NCBI RefSeq assembly: GCF_025399895.1
Contig: NZ_JAODUA010000020.1
Location: 41,563 to 105,562 of the forward strand
Origin: Streptomyces sp. ASQP_92
Lineage (GTDB): Bacteria; Actinomycetota; Actinomycetes; Streptomycetales; Streptomycetaceae
Direction of reading: 5' to 3'
DNA length: 64,000 nt
Shown here one piece after another: positions 16,705 to 25,197 of this stretch (the stretch's first letter is position 1; each line of letters begins with the position of its first letter). The notes beneath the pieces are model-generated. The model had not been told where the DNA came from. It made no database searches and saw nothing but the letters and a program-made list of their open reading frames with translations. The translations under genes and the position numbers were made by a program.

Positions 16705-17220
16705 ATGTCAGACGCGTTGACGACCGCCATCACCGCGGCGGCGGGGCTCGGTGGGGCACTCCTCGGCGCCGTGCTCCCGCAGCGCTACAACGCCCGCGAA
16801 CGGGCCGCCGAGGCCGAACTCGCCGCGCGGCGGCGGTCGTTCGACGAGCGGCGCGAGGCGTACACGGCCATGAACCGCGCCAGCGAGCAGTTCAACACAC
16901 TCCTCAAGGACGCCCTGCATCGGATGCGTGACGGCGTCTACACCGAGGACGACCGCACGCACCTGGAGGAGTCGCGCAGGGAGTACCGCGACCGGTACGC
17001 GGCGGCCCAGATGATCGTCCCGCTGCGCATCATGGAGGCGTCACGAGAGCTGAACAAGGTGCTGGCGGAAGTCGACGCGACGGCCAAGCGAATAGACCGC
17101 GGCCTCGCCGGGGAGGGCGAGAGCGCCGCGCGCCTCATCGTGCTGATGCGACAGGCGGAGCCCCGGCTCGTGGCCATGCGGACGCTGATGAGACAGGATC
17201 TGGGGATCGAGGACGAGTAA
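16705..17220 (+). CDS. membrane-anchored coiled-coil protein of unknown function, 171 aa
   Basis: The N-terminus is a single hydrophobic segment (LTTAITAAAGLGGALLGAVLP, ~5-25) followed directly by an Arg/Glu/Ala-rich helix with strong coiled-coil character (~28-62, ARERAAEAELAARRRSFDERREAY). The remainder is helical and charged. No enzymatic motif is visible. This architecture, with a reverse-oriented anchor and a cytoplasmic helical body, is frequent among Streptomyces orphans. ATG 16705 is the only good start. It is separated by ~100 bp from the upstream gene and is probably monocistronic. Confidence 0.7.
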   Translation: MSDALTTAITAAAGLGGALLGAVLPQRYNARERAAEAELAARRRSFDERREAYTAMNRASEQFNTLLKDALHRMRDGVYTEDDRTHLEESRREYRDRYAAAQMIVPLRIMEASRELNKVLAEVDATAKRIDRGLAGEGESAARLIVLMRQAEPRLVAMRTLMRQDLGIEDE

Positions 17221-17588
17221 CGGGTGCGGGGCGCGCCCCAACGGGCTTTGCGCGCGGGCTGGTTGAGGCACCTGCTCGGCAGGCCGACTGCACGCGGCTG
17301 TCCTGACCCCACTACCAGGGCCGCCGACAACACGCCGAGCGCCTCAACGTTTCAGTCCCCCTGAGCCGTGCTGGCCGCACCCTGCGCCCTCACCGCGGCC
17401 GACCACTCGACGCGTAACCACGCGTAATCCGCAGGCTCGACATCCGTCCACGGACCCGCGCAGCAAGCTCCCGCACCTCATCGTTGACCATCGGCGCAGG
17501 CCTCGCGGGGCCAGGTTCCGCACGAGTCCGGGGCGTGGACCGAGGCTACCGAGCACCATCCCCCATACCACCGCCTAGGATCCGGCCC
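17221..17588. other. intergenic region, 368 bp
   Basis: It opens with the palindrome GGGGCGCGCCCC (17228-17239), a weak terminator candidate for the upstream gene. No convincing gene is seen; a 33-codon minus-strand frame around 17390-17490 has no ribosome binding site. It is slightly less G+C-rich than its flanks. Confidence 0.4.
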
Positions 17589-18254
17589 ATGACGATTCGT
17601 GCAGTGGTATTCGACGTCGGCGAGTGCCTCGTAGACGAGACCCGCGAGTACGGCACATGGGCGGACTGGCTCGGCGTACCCCGCCACACCTTCGCCGCCA
17701 TGTTCGGCGCCGTCATCGCCCAAGGCCGTGACTACCGCGAGGTGTTCCAAGAGTTCCGGCCCGGCTTCGACCTGTACGAGCAGCGGCAGGCACGCGCCGA
17801 CGCCGGCCGGCCCGAGCACTTCGACGAGAGCGACCTCTACCCCGACGTCCGCCCCGCACTCGCACGACTACGCGCGGACGGACTGTGGCTCGGCATCGCC
17901 GGGAACCAGACCGTGCGGGCCGGGGGCATCCTTCGAGACCTGTTCACCGACGACGTCGACCTGATCGGCACGTCGGACGACTGGGGTGCGTCCAAGCCGG
18001 ACCTCGACTTCTTTGTCCGGGTCGCCGCTGCGGTGCCGTTCGCCAACGACGAGATCCTCTACGTCGGCGACCGTGTCGACAACGACCTTCGGCCCGGCAA
18101 GCTGGCCGGTATGCACACCGCGCTCATTCACCGCGGGCCATGGGCCACGATCCAGTGGGGCAGTGAAGAAGCGAGGAACCTGCCGACGATGCGTATCGAC
18201 AAGCTCACCGAACTCCCCGAACTGATCGCGAAGTTCAACGCGTCAGCGCACTGA
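17589..18254 (+). CDS. HAD-superfamily hydrolase
   Basis: This 221-residue protein has HAD motif I as FDVGECLVDE at residues ~8-17: the nucleophile Asp9 is kept, but the usual second Asp is Gly. Motif II lies near WLGIAGNQTV. The motif III lysine is in DWGASKPDLDFF and motif IV is YVGDRVDNDLRPG. An alpha-helical cap lies between motifs I and II. Loss of the second Asp (the general acid/base) is seen in some HAD groups and makes a classical phosphatase reaction less certain. AGGA sits 8 bases before ATG 17589. Its last 20 bp overlap the convergent XRE regulator. Confidence 0.8.
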   Translation: MTIRAVVFDVGECLVDETREYGTWADWLGVPRHTFAAMFGAVIAQGRDYREVFQEFRPGFDLYEQRQARADAGRPEHFDESDLYPDVRPALARLRADGLWLGIAGNQTVRAGGILRDLFTDDVDLIGTSDDWGASKPDLDFFVRVAAAVPFANDEILYVGDRVDNDLRPGKLAGMHTALIHRGPWATIQWGSEEARNLPTMRIDKLTELPELIAKFNASAH

Positions 18255-19488
18255 CCGTAGTCGTCCATCCGTACAACTGATCGTCGAGGTCCCGGACGCA
18301 CTGTTCGTGCTGGTGCGACGTCAACGTGCGCCGCACCTCACGGACCCGGTCCATGCCAGTCGCGTACCAGGTGACCGCCAACTGGTCGAGCGCGAGCGAC
18401 GCATACCGGCACGCTTCCTCAGGACACCCTGCGGCCGCCTCTACGGCCGCGAGGTCGCCGAGGATCACAGTCCGCTGCTTGTCCGACTCGGAAGGCAGTT
18501 CGTCCAGGACCCGGCTGAGTGTCTCCCGTGCCTGAGGCAGGTGTCCCGCCCTCAACTGGGTGTTGCCCTTGAACGCTGCGAGCCGCGCAGCACTGAACCA
18601 ATCCATCCATTCCGGAGAGACATGCTCCGACCCCGCCGCCAGGACATCCTCGCCGTGACCGATCAGGTGCAGCGCTGTGCGGGTGTTCCCACATCGGGTC
18701 TCACACTCTGCCTCGACCGCGTCCAGCCAGGCCAGGAGTTCCGCGCTGGCCGGGCCGCGCCGCGCGTACGTCCTCGCCGCAATCATCCGTTCAACGGCCC
18801 TTTCCCGCTCGCCCGCCCACCCGGGGATGAACGCCATGTGGGCGAGGACTGCCGCGCCGAGGAGCGGGTCGTCCGCCTCGCCCGCGGCTTGCAGCGCGCG
18901 CAGGAAAGTGGAGTCTGCGGAGTCGGGCTCACGCAGGTCGAAGAACTCGACGCGGCCAGCGAGGAGATAGCTCTCGGCCAGCGCCGCGGCGACGGTTCTG
19001 CGGGTGTCTCCTGCCGTCTCGGCGAGCAGGGCGCAGCCGAGCCGGGCGTGGGCCAGCACTGAGGGATGCAGTTCGGCGGGTGCGACAGACCAGTACATGC
19101 GGCGGTGGGACCGGGTGACGGCCGCGAAGTCGGCGGCGACGGTGTGGGGTTGCATGGCGGCCTGTGCTTGGGCCGGGACGGTGGACAGACCGAGTGCGGC
19201 GATCGCCCCGCCGACGACAACGCGCCGTGAGGGAACGGGACGGGCCTCGTCGCGGCCGTCGGGCGGCGTGAAACCGAGAGCCCGCATGTCCGAGCCGAGG
19301 AGGCGTGTGAGGGCTCGCTGACAATCCGGGTGCGGCCAAGGGGGGTTGGATGACTCCCAGCGCCGCAGCTGGCGGGTGCCGACCGACAAGCCGAGCTTGG
19401 TGAGGGCATCGGCGAGAGCCTGTTGCGAGTGGTATCCGGCCGCCACCCGGGCGGCTCGAAGTCGTGTGTTGCCGGCGGAGCGCGGCAT
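18235..19488 (-). CDS. XRE-type helix-turn-helix regulator with TPR-like C-terminal domain
   Basis: The protein has 417 residues. The N-terminal helix-turn-helix (~8-65) includes LRAARVAAGYHSQQALADALTKLGLSVGTRQLRRWES. A linker ~88-115 contains SRRVVVGGAIAALGLSTVPAQA, a hydrophobic stretch common in this Streptomyces regulator group and not a true export signal. The rest is an all-helical TPR-like array with repeated A.L....G pattern (LHPSVLAHARLGCALLAETAG, DDPLLGAAVLAHMAFIPGW). Members of this group control differentiation or antibiotic genes. The small genes divergently transcribed to the right are plausible partners. Confidence 0.8.
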   Translation of the reverse strand: MPRSAGNTRLRAARVAAGYHSQQALADALTKLGLSVGTRQLRRWESSNPPWPHPDCQRALTRLLGSDMRALGFTPPDGRDEARPVPSRRVVVGGAIAALGLSTVPAQAQAAMQPHTVAADFAAVTRSHRRMYWSVAPAELHPSVLAHARLGCALLAETAGDTRRTVAAALAESYLLAGRVEFFDLREPDSADSTFLRALQAAGEADDPLLGAAVLAHMAFIPGWAGERERAVERMIAARTYARRGPASAELLAWLDAVEAECETRCGNTRTALHLIGHGEDVLAAGSEHVSPEWMDWFSAARLAAFKGNTQLRAGHLPQARETLSRVLDELPSESDKQRTVILGDLAAVEAAAGCPEEACRYASLALDQLAVTWYATGMDRVREVRRTLTSHQHEQCVRDLDDQLYGWTTTVSALTR

Positions 19489-19683
19489 AGTTCACCTCCG
19501 GTACGTCGATGCTCCTTCAGTGTCGTCCCAGGTCCGGTTGAATGCCAGACATCGCTCGAATGAGTTGATGGAAGTCCGCTTTGGGGCCAGCGAAAGCCCC
19601 TTCAAAGTCCTCGCGTTGCAGCACGCCCGGGCCCACTCTGGTCTCCCACTGGGACAGGGGACGGAAGCGAGGAGCCAAGCACC

Positions 19684-19839
19684 GTGGCCACCATCCCGAC
19701 AAGAGTGCCCCCGGCAGGAGGGTGCGCACTCCACGAACGAACCGGCACACCGAGCCTGTGGCACTACGCGCCGCACTCGACGACGCCGACGCCCGAACCT
19801 CGGCCGCTGGACAGGAGCCTTCGTGAGCACCTCTGCTGA
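19684..19839 (+). CDS. possible small orphan gene, 51 codons, maybe frameshifted
   Basis: A GTG frame starts VATIPTRVPPAGGCALHERTG and continues TPSLWHYAPHS, preceded by GAGGAG. Near 19765 a second frame (LRAALDDADARTSAAGQEPS, ending TGA 19824-19826) looks more protein-like and ends in a GTGA overlap with the next gene start at 19823. Together they read like one ~47-residue protein broken by a frame change. Either the downstream half is chance, or the gene carries an indel. Confidence is low. Confidence 0.3.
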   Translation: MATIPTRVPPAGGCALHERTGTPSLWHYAPHSTTPTPEPRPLDRSLREHLC

Positions 19840-19848
19840 CGAAGGCCA

Positions 19849-20313
19849 ATGGGCAGCCGTCTCCACATGGCTCGCCGACAGTCTCAACAGGCCCGCCACG
19901 CCCGTGAGCAATGGGCGGAAGGACGTGCCGCCCTTCTCGCTCTGGGTCGCCAGTTCTCTGCCGTTCGCCTCGACGAGGCATTGGTGCACGCCGCAGCACA
20001 TCCTGACCTGGCGACGGCCGGCACGGTCCTGCGGGCCCTGAACGGCCCCGTCATCCACGACCCGCGCAACCAGCGTTTCTACGCCCTCGTGCCGTCCTCC
20101 CCGCCCGGCCCGAGCCTCGGCCGGCACGCCGAGCTCCTCGGACTGGGCAGTTACATTGGCGTACCGCGTGTGGGAGACAGCACGCAGACCGAGACGTGGT
20201 CGAGCTACTGGGTCGTGCCCATGTCCGCGCCGGGCCGCCTGTGCAATCCGCACCGGGTCACGAGCCTGGTCAAGGCCGCCACGGCGCTGCTCAATCAAAC
20301 GCCGCAGTCGTGA
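19849..20313 (+). CDS. hypothetical actinobacterial protein, probably 5'-frameshifted
   Basis: The intact frame gives 154 residues. The part from residue ~20 (REQWAEGRAALLALGRQFSAVRLDEALVHAAA) to the end (YWVVPMSAPGRLCNPHRVTSLVKAATALLN) is clearly coding. The first 17 residues look unnatural. In the next frame a GTG at 19823, with AGGAG five bases upstream, reads VSTSADEGQWAAVSTWLADSLNRPA, a much better N-terminus that would join the main frame near 19890-19900. I therefore suspect a single-indel frameshift. The function is unknown; it ends in a GTGA overlap with the next small gene, so the group is an operon. Confidence 0.6.
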   Translation: MGSRLHMARRQSQQARHAREQWAEGRAALLALGRQFSAVRLDEALVHAAAHPDLATAGTVLRALNGPVIHDPRNQRFYALVPSSPPGPSLGRHAELLGLGSYIGVPRVGDSTQTETWSSYWVVPMSAPGRLCNPHRVTSLVKAATALLNQTPQS

Positions 20314-20486
20314 CGAACGCGCCGCCCATGAACGCCTACGTCACCCCGGAATGCCGGGAAGCCCGCCATCTGTACTGGCGAGGCGGACACCTGCTCTGCC
20401 CCGGCCCGTACGAGGTACGGCAGCCGTCGAGCGGCGGGGCGATGGAGGTGCTCATGTGCGCCTGCCCCTGCCACGCGCCCCAGTGA
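20310..20486 (+). CDS. small Cys-rich hypothetical protein, 58 aa
   Basis: GTG 20310 overlaps the preceding stop in GTGA; an alternative ATG is at 20328. The short product contains YVTPECREARHLYWRGGHLLCPGPYEV and ends MCACPCHAPQ. The four Cys and several His residues are spaced like a small zinc-binding knuckle, but no named family is recognised. Translational coupling with the upstream gene and the lack of its own strong ribosome binding site support the operon. Confidence 0.5.
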   Translation: MTNAPPMNAYVTPECREARHLYWRGGHLLCPGPYEVRQPSSGGAMEVLMCACPCHAPQ

Positions 20487-20569
20487 CTCCCCGCCCAGCC
20501 GACATTTCCTGGCAGGACCGCAGCTGGGATGGGGCCCAGCACCATCACATCACCGAACGGAGACACCAC

Positions 20570-21034
20570 GTGCACCGGATGACAGCGCGAGCGCTCCTCA
20601 CCGACGCTCAGTTCAACGACGTCCGCGCGACGATCCTCGACAACAACCCGGGCATGGAGCCCGACCTCGCGTCCCGCATCCTCACCGACGCACTTGCCTT
20701 CATCGCGGTCGCGGCTGCGCGGGGTGGCCGGGGCTTGGTCCCGAGCCGCGTCGTGGATGAGGGCTGGCACGCCCTTATCCTGCACACCGGCCTCTACCAG
20801 AACCTGTGTGCCCGGCTCGGCGGCTTCGTCCACCACATCCCCGAGCGCCCCGACCCGGGCCGGTTCGACTCCGCCGTCCTGCAACGGACCATCGCAGCCA
20901 TCGAGAGCGCCGGATACAGCGTTGACACCGATCTGTGGCGGTCCCCCGAGGATCAACTCGTCTCCGTGGCGGCGAAGTGCCAGCACTCCGACGACAGCGG
21001 TCCGATCGTCATCATCCCCAAACCGAAGGGCTGA
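20570..21034 (+). CDS. GRDP/DUF1399-like small protein with V-D-E-x-W-H motif
   Basis: The protein has 154 residues from GTG 20570 (GGAG seven bases upstream; ATG 20579 is a second choice). The core SRVVDEGWHALILHTGLYQNLCARLGGFVHH resembles the conserved V-D-x-x-W-H-x-x-I/M-L segment of glycine-rich domain (GRDP) proteins, where His and Cys may bind a metal. Preceding helices (RALLTDAQFNDVRATILDNNPG) are regular. There is no signal peptide. Biochemical function is not known. It lies among small orphans that often travel with XRE regulators in Streptomyces. Confidence 0.6.
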   Translation: MHRMTARALLTDAQFNDVRATILDNNPGMEPDLASRILTDALAFIAVAAARGGRGLVPSRVVDEGWHALILHTGLYQNLCARLGGFVHHIPERPDPGRFDSAVLQRTIAAIESAGYSVDTDLWRSPEDQLVSVAAKCQHSDDSGPIVIIPKPKG

Positions 21035-21065
21035 ACAACGCTAACCTGTGAGCCAGGAGGTGGGC

Positions 21066-21188
21066 ATGGCAGACCAGTGGACCGATCCGCGCTACGCCGA
21101 ACTCGTTGCACAGTGGCGCCGAGCGGAGCGGGAAGCCGAGGACCGACAGGTGCGGGTCTTCCTCGTGCCGCCGGGGTCCGACGACTGA
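21066..21188 (+). CDS. micro-protein, 40 aa
   Basis: ATG 21066 has an excellent AGGAGG seven bases upstream. The product starts ADQWTDPRYAELVAQWRRAE, continues with a charged helix and ends FLVPPGSDD. It is soluble, helical and rich in Arg and Glu. It is probably real because of the ribosome binding site and codon bias. The function is unknown. It starts 31 bp after the GRDP-like gene and is likely co-transcribed with it. Confidence 0.5.
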   Translation: MADQWTDPRYAELVAQWRRAEREAEDRQVRVFLVPPGSDD

Positions 21189-21310
21189 CGTACACCGCCC
21201 CGGTCGGCCGGTGTGGGGGCCGGGGTTTCCTGCTGCCGCACGATGGGTGCGCGAGGGGTACGCCCATCGCGACGTTGATGCGGAGCAGGAGACCGAGTCG
21301 ACCCCCGCCC

Positions 21311-22534
21311 TCAGAACGCCGGAAACGCGGCGCCGGACAGATGGAACGGTTCCCGCTCCCCCCGGAAGGCGCGTGAGGCCGCGGCCACGGCGCCGGGGCG
21401 CAGTTCTTCGATGCGGCCCGTTGCCGCCAGCGCCGACAGGGTGGGGCCGCCCAGGTACGCCGAGGCGAGTTCGGTGGTGGTCAGTCGCAGGTCGGGGCGG
21501 GATCGGGTGCGTTCGCAGGTGACGGTGAAGCTGTCGGCGTACAGCCGGTAGCGGCCGGCGTTCCAGGGACAGAAGGCGTCCTCGACCCCCAGGACCACAT
21601 CGAGTGCGGCCGTGTACCGGCGGGCGGCGAGAGCCCGTTCGACGTCGACCAGGCGTACCCACAAGTTGTCGACCAGCGTCGTGCGCGCGGCACGTGGGTC
21701 GGCCAGCAGATGCGGCAGCACTTCGTCGGGCGCCCCCTCATAGGTGAGGTGGTCGTGGCCGTCGAGGTTCAGGAAGTAGTGCCACAGGGAGGCGTACGCC
21801 CACCGGCCGACGACGACCACTTCGACGATGTGCGCGGTGGCCCCCTTGGACCGGTACAGGGCGTAGCCGGTGGCCGCGCCGCCCGGGTCGGTGTGCAGCA
21901 CGACGCGCAGCGCGTTCGCGCCGTCGCGGACGTGCTCGGCGTCGTGGAGACGGGCGTTCCAGTACTTCTCCGTACGGTCCACCCAGCCGACCGTCTGCCG
22001 ACGGGCGGTGTCATGGACCTTTTCGAGGGACGGGCGGGCCTGGTCGGCGGTGAGCAGGCGGACGGTGCCGGCGCCGAGGTCGACATCGGGGCGCAGGGCC
22101 ACGGTTGGCTTGTCGATGTGGAGGGCGGCGAGGTGGGAGGCGATTCCGTAACCGAACCGGCCGTAGATCGTGGCTTCGGCGGCGTTGAGCGCGGCGATGG
22201 GTTCGCCGCCCGTCTCGTGCAGCTCGGTGAGCTGGCCGCGCATCATCGCGGTGAGAATGCCGCGCCGGCGATGGGTGGGCAGCACGGCCACGAGCGTGAT
22301 GCCGGCGACCGGGACGAGCGCGCCGGGCACGGTCATGGTGCGGCCGTAGATCCCGGCGCCGCCGACGATGTCCCGGCCGTCGTACGCGGCGAGCGTGCGC
22401 CCCGGCTCGATGGACGAGCGGGCGTTTCTGAGGGCGCCCTCGCGCCCGCCCTGGCCGTACGCCGTGGTGATCATTCGGGCGAATGCGTCGAACTCGTGGG
22501 CCTCGATGGTGCGGAGGGGATGCGCTGTCGTCAT
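21311..22534 (-). CDS. Eis-like GNAT N-acetyltransferase
   Basis: The product has 407 residues (start MTTAHPLRTIEAHEFDAF; an ATG 12 codons further upstream is also in frame). The N-terminal GNAT domain has the acetyl-CoA pyrophosphate loop VAVLPTHRRRGILTAMM. It is followed by a second GNAT-like region and a C-terminal sterol-carrier-like domain (DPRAARTTLVDNLWVRLVDVERALAARRY), the three-part layout of mycobacterial Eis. The C-terminal residue Phe matches the Eis family, where the carboxylate acts as general acid. Family members acetylate amino groups such as those of aminoglycosides or peptides. The substrate here is not deducible. Confidence 0.82.
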   Translation of the reverse strand: MTTAHPLRTIEAHEFDAFARMITTAYGQGGREGALRNARSSIEPGRTLAAYDGRDIVGGAGIYGRTMTVPGALVPVAGITLVAVLPTHRRRGILTAMMRGQLTELHETGGEPIAALNAAEATIYGRFGYGIASHLAALHIDKPTVALRPDVDLGAGTVRLLTADQARPSLEKVHDTARRQTVGWVDRTEKYWNARLHDAEHVRDGANALRVVLHTDPGGAATGYALYRSKGATAHIVEVVVVGRWAYASLWHYFLNLDGHDHLTYEGAPDEVLPHLLADPRAARTTLVDNLWVRLVDVERALAARRYTAALDVVLGVEDAFCPWNAGRYRLYADSFTVTCERTRSRPDLRLTTTELASAYLGGPTLSALAATGRIEELRPGAVAAASRAFRGEREPFHLSGAAFPAF

Positions 22535-22602
22535 ACGTCGAGTCTGTCCGGGTGAACAGGGCCGGGGCATCGGTCGAGTTCGGTATTCATCTGCTGGCCC
22601 GC

Positions 22603-22752
22603 ATGGTGGCGGATCGCGTGGTGAGCTCGGTGCACGTTGGCCGCGACGACGCGCTGACCGCCCTCACCCGGGTGTGGCACGCCTCGGTCGCCGAGGGGCC
22701 CGCGGTGGCGCTGGTGGCCGGCGAGGCCGGGATCGGGAAGTCGCGGCTGCTT
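22603..22752 (+). pseudogene. truncated N-terminus of an AAA/LuxR regulator
   Basis: About 50 codons read VVSSVHVGRDDALTALTRVWHASVAEGP followed by ALVAGEAGIGKSRLL, a canonical start and Walker A motif of a LuxR-type ATPase regulator of ~900 residues. Homology stops abruptly at 22752 and the rest is absent; the SRPBCC gene on the other strand begins 70 bp further on. A tandem 10-mer GGCCGCATCG lies at 22791-22810 near the breakpoint. This is a deletion remnant, not a functional gene. Confidence 0.65.
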
Positions 22753-22821
22753 TCTGCCTCCCCGGCGCCGAGACCATCGGGTCCGCGTCGGGCCGCATCG
22801 GGCCGCATCGGAAACGAACCG

Positions 22822-23289
22822 TCAGGCGGTGGCTTCCAGGTACGAGGCGAGGTGGGCCAGCGAGGAGGCGATGCCTGCCTCGTGGACGGCTTGGTCGATG
22901 CCCGGCGGCACATCCTCGGCGGTCACGGTCACCTCGGTCCCGGCAGCGGTGGTGGTGAGGTTCCAGGTCATGGTCATGATGCCCGCGTACGACGGGTCGT
23001 CGGAGGCGAACTCCGCCCGCTGCACCATGCGTTCCCCCGGCACCAGCGCGGCGAACGCGACCTCGACGACGTCCGTCGCGGCGGACGCCTTGCCGGGGCT
23101 GCCGGTGGGGTCGAGGTAGGTGAGCACCATCCGGAACCCGCCACCGGGGCGCGGGTCCCACCGCTCGATCCGCCCGCCCATGCCGTCCGGCGGCAGCCAG
23201 CTCTCCAGGGCCTCGCGGTCGAGGAGCGCACGGTAAACGGCCTCCGCCGGTACGGCGATCACCCGGGAGGCGCGGTCTGTCCTGCTCAT
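22822..23289 (-). CDS. SRPBCC (AHSA1-type) protein
   Basis: The product has 155 residues: ASRVIAVPAEAVYRALLDREALESWLPPDGMGGRIERWDPRPGGGFRM at the N-terminus is a typical AHSA1/START-like opening. The C-terminal helix (PPGIDQAVHEAGIASSLAHLASYLEA) closes the pocket. No export signal is present. This group includes stress and Hsp90-activator-like proteins and many of unknown ligand. It lies 95 bp from the darcynin gene and co-directional with it. The C-terminal end abuts the LuxR remnant, so the deletion that made the remnant may have ended next to this gene. Confidence 0.82.
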   Translation of the reverse strand: MSRTDRASRVIAVPAEAVYRALLDREALESWLPPDGMGGRIERWDPRPGGGFRMVLTYLDPTGSPGKASAATDVVEVAFAALVPGERMVQRAEFASDDPSYAGIMTMTWNLTTTAAGTEVTVTAEDVPPGIDQAVHEAGIASSLAHLASYLEATA

Positions 23290-23384
23290 GGGCCGAGTCT
23301 AGGGCGGGGGCGCCACCTCGCCGGGGTGCGTCATCTGTGTCGGGGACGGCAATGTGTCAGGACGCGTCATACGTGTCCGGTGCG

Positions 23385-23750
23385 TCAGGTGGCCACCGTG
23401 GCGACGGCCTCCACCCCGTACGTGCGGGCATAACCGTTCTCGGTGCCGACGAGGAGGTCCACGATCTCGAAGTAGCGGTCCCAGAACGGGGTTTCGCGCA
23501 GCGCGTCGATCAGGAGCTGGTAGGCGTGGTGGCTCTCCGCCTCCCACACCCAGACGTCGGTGACCCGCGCCGAGTAGAACTCGGTGTCGTAGAAGCGCGA
23601 TCGGACACCGGTGGTCCTGGCCTTGATGACCGGCAGGACCTGGGTCGTGAAGGCATCCACCCTCTCCTGGACGGTCAGGGCCAGCCACTCGGGTGTCGTC
23701 TTGACCAGCATGAACGCGGTGACGGGCGGTTCGGTTTTCTCGACGGTCAT
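23385..23750 (-). CDS. darcynin family protein
   Basis: The product has 121 residues with the family pattern TAFMLVKTTPEWLALTVQER, then RSRFYDTEFYSARVTDVWVWEA and FEIVDLLVGTENGYARTYG. Darcynins are small alpha/beta (ferredoxin-like) proteins found in actinobacteria and Acinetobacter with no established activity. GGAGG lies nine bases before ATG 23750. It sits 113 bp downstream of the NmrA-type gene in the same direction and may be co-transcribed with it. The pairing suggests involvement in a small oxidoreductase pathway, which is inference. Confidence 0.8.
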   Translation of the reverse strand: MTVEKTEPPVTAFMLVKTTPEWLALTVQERVDAFTTQVLPVIKARTTGVRSRFYDTEFYSARVTDVWVWEAESHHAYQLLIDALRETPFWDRYFEIVDLLVGTENGYARTYGVEAVATVAT

Positions 23751-23863
23751 CGGTGTGCAGCCTCCAAAGGGCGTTATCTCGTTGGTGGTTGGGGCCGGTG
23801 CGGCACTCGTGGCACCGGGCATGGCGGGGCGCGCCACCGGGACAGGGGTGGTGGGTGCCGCGT

Positions 23864-24757
23864 TCAGGAGAGGACGGCGGGCTTGAGTGTCTCGGCGCAC
23901 CAGCGCTCGAAGGTGGTGGGCGTCGCCGTGGCCCGGGTGCGGGAGACGCCGGCGTCGAGGCCGTCGTCCTTGGCCCGCTTCATGTCGACGACGCCTTGGG
24001 CGAACGCGTCGTTGAGGCCGTACCCGAGGAGGGTGGTGTACAGCTCGTCGAACGGCCGGCGTTCGTAGCGGACAGGGCGGCCCAACTGCTCGGTCATGAT
24101 GCGAGCGAGGTCGTTGGGCGACAGGTCCTGCGGTCCGAGGATCGGCACGCTGTCGACGCCGCTCCAGGAGCGCTTGAGGAGGAGTCCGGCCGCGACGGCC
24201 GCGATGTCGGCGACCGCGACGAGCGGTGCCCTGCGGTCGGGGGCCACGACGTCCGTGAAGACGCCCTCGCGGATCGAAGCGGCCTCCTCCAGGAGGTTCT
24301 CGAAAAAGGACGGACAGGCCAGGGCCCGGTACGCCACTCCGCTGTCCGCGATGAGGTCGTCCATGGCGAGGGAGGCGGTGACGAGACCGGCCCGGTCGGC
24401 GACCGGCGTGCCGCGACCGAGCGCGGAAACGCCCACGACATGACCCACCCGGTGGGCGGCGAGCGCCTTGAGCGCAGGGCGCGTGAACGTGCTGTACGCG
24501 TCCTGGGGAGTCAGGGAGGCATCTGGCGGGACGAGCCAGAACACGGCGTCCGCACCTTCGAAGGCGCGGTCGACGACATCGGCGTCCCCGTGCGATCCGG
24601 TGATCACCTCGGCTCGTTCGCGTACCTCGTCGGGAAGCCGTGCCGGGTCGCGCACGATGACGCGGAGCCTCTCCCCGGCGGCGGGTGCGGAATCCAGAAG
24701 GCCGGCGAGCAGACGACTGCCGATGTTCCCGGTGGGAGCGGTAATGACGATCATGAA
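23864..24757 (-). CDS. NmrA-type NAD(P)H-binding protein
   Basis: This 297-residue Rossmann protein has the N-terminal motif VITAPTGNIGSRLLAGLL (GxxGxxG), an extended SDR without the YxxxK catalytic pair, as in NmrA and NAD(P)H quinone oxidoreductase-like proteins. Further signatures are AVFWLVPPDASLTP and GHVVGVSALGRG. GAGG precedes ATG 24757. A second protein of the same type is at 31516-32397. It may act as a redox sensor or reductase. The regulator usually encoded divergently (HxlR/MarR) is absent; the upstream gap contains none. Confidence 0.82.
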   Translation of the reverse strand, partial: FMIVITAPTGNIGSRLLAGLLDSAPAAGERLRVIVRDPARLPDEVRERAEVITGSHGDADVVDRAFEGADAVFWLVPPDASLTPQDAYSTFTRPALKALAAHRVGHVVGVSALGRGTPVADRAGLVTASLAMDDLIADSGVAYRALACPSFFENLLEEAASIREGVFTDVVAPDRRAPLVAVADIAAVAAGLLLKRSWSGVDSVPILGPQDLSPNDLARIMTEQLGRPVRYERRPFDELYTTLLGYGLNDAFAQGVVDMKRAKDDGLDAGVSRTRATATPTTFERWCAETLKPAVLS

Positions 24758-25197
24758 AACCTCGTGGCTCGTGCTGTTCGGTACGTCCCTCATCCTGCGG
24801 AGGGCAACAGCGCTGCCACAATGGGAACTTCGGCACGGAATCATTGCCTGAAACGGAATGACCCTGGTGAGCAGGCCGGACGTGGCGCCGAGGTCTTAGC
24901 GGGCGCGGTGACGCGGAGTGCGGCCCCGGAGGCGGAGAGGGGGTGCGTTCGGGGGGGGCTCTGTCAGGGGCTCTGTCCCCCGGTGGAGCCCGGGCGGGCC
25001 ATTCGCCAGATGCGCACCGGATTCCTGAGCCTTTCGACGCCGAATCGAATTCGACGGAAAGGCCACCCGCCGGTCGATGCGTACAAGAAATACGACGCGA
25101 CGCCTCCCGTCGAGAGTTTCCGACGGATATGGCGCCGCGCCGTATTTTAGGACCTCTTTATCGAGGCCTCGCAAACTCTTTGCGCGAGCCCGCGGTA
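24758..25197. other. intergenic region, 440 bp
   Basis: No gene is supported. Base composition falls toward the right end (25020-25200), unlike coding DNA here. The first ~90 bp must hold the NmrA promoter. The run CGGGGGGGGC near 24950 and two short CTCTGTC(A/C) repeats are the only features noted. Confidence 0.4.
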
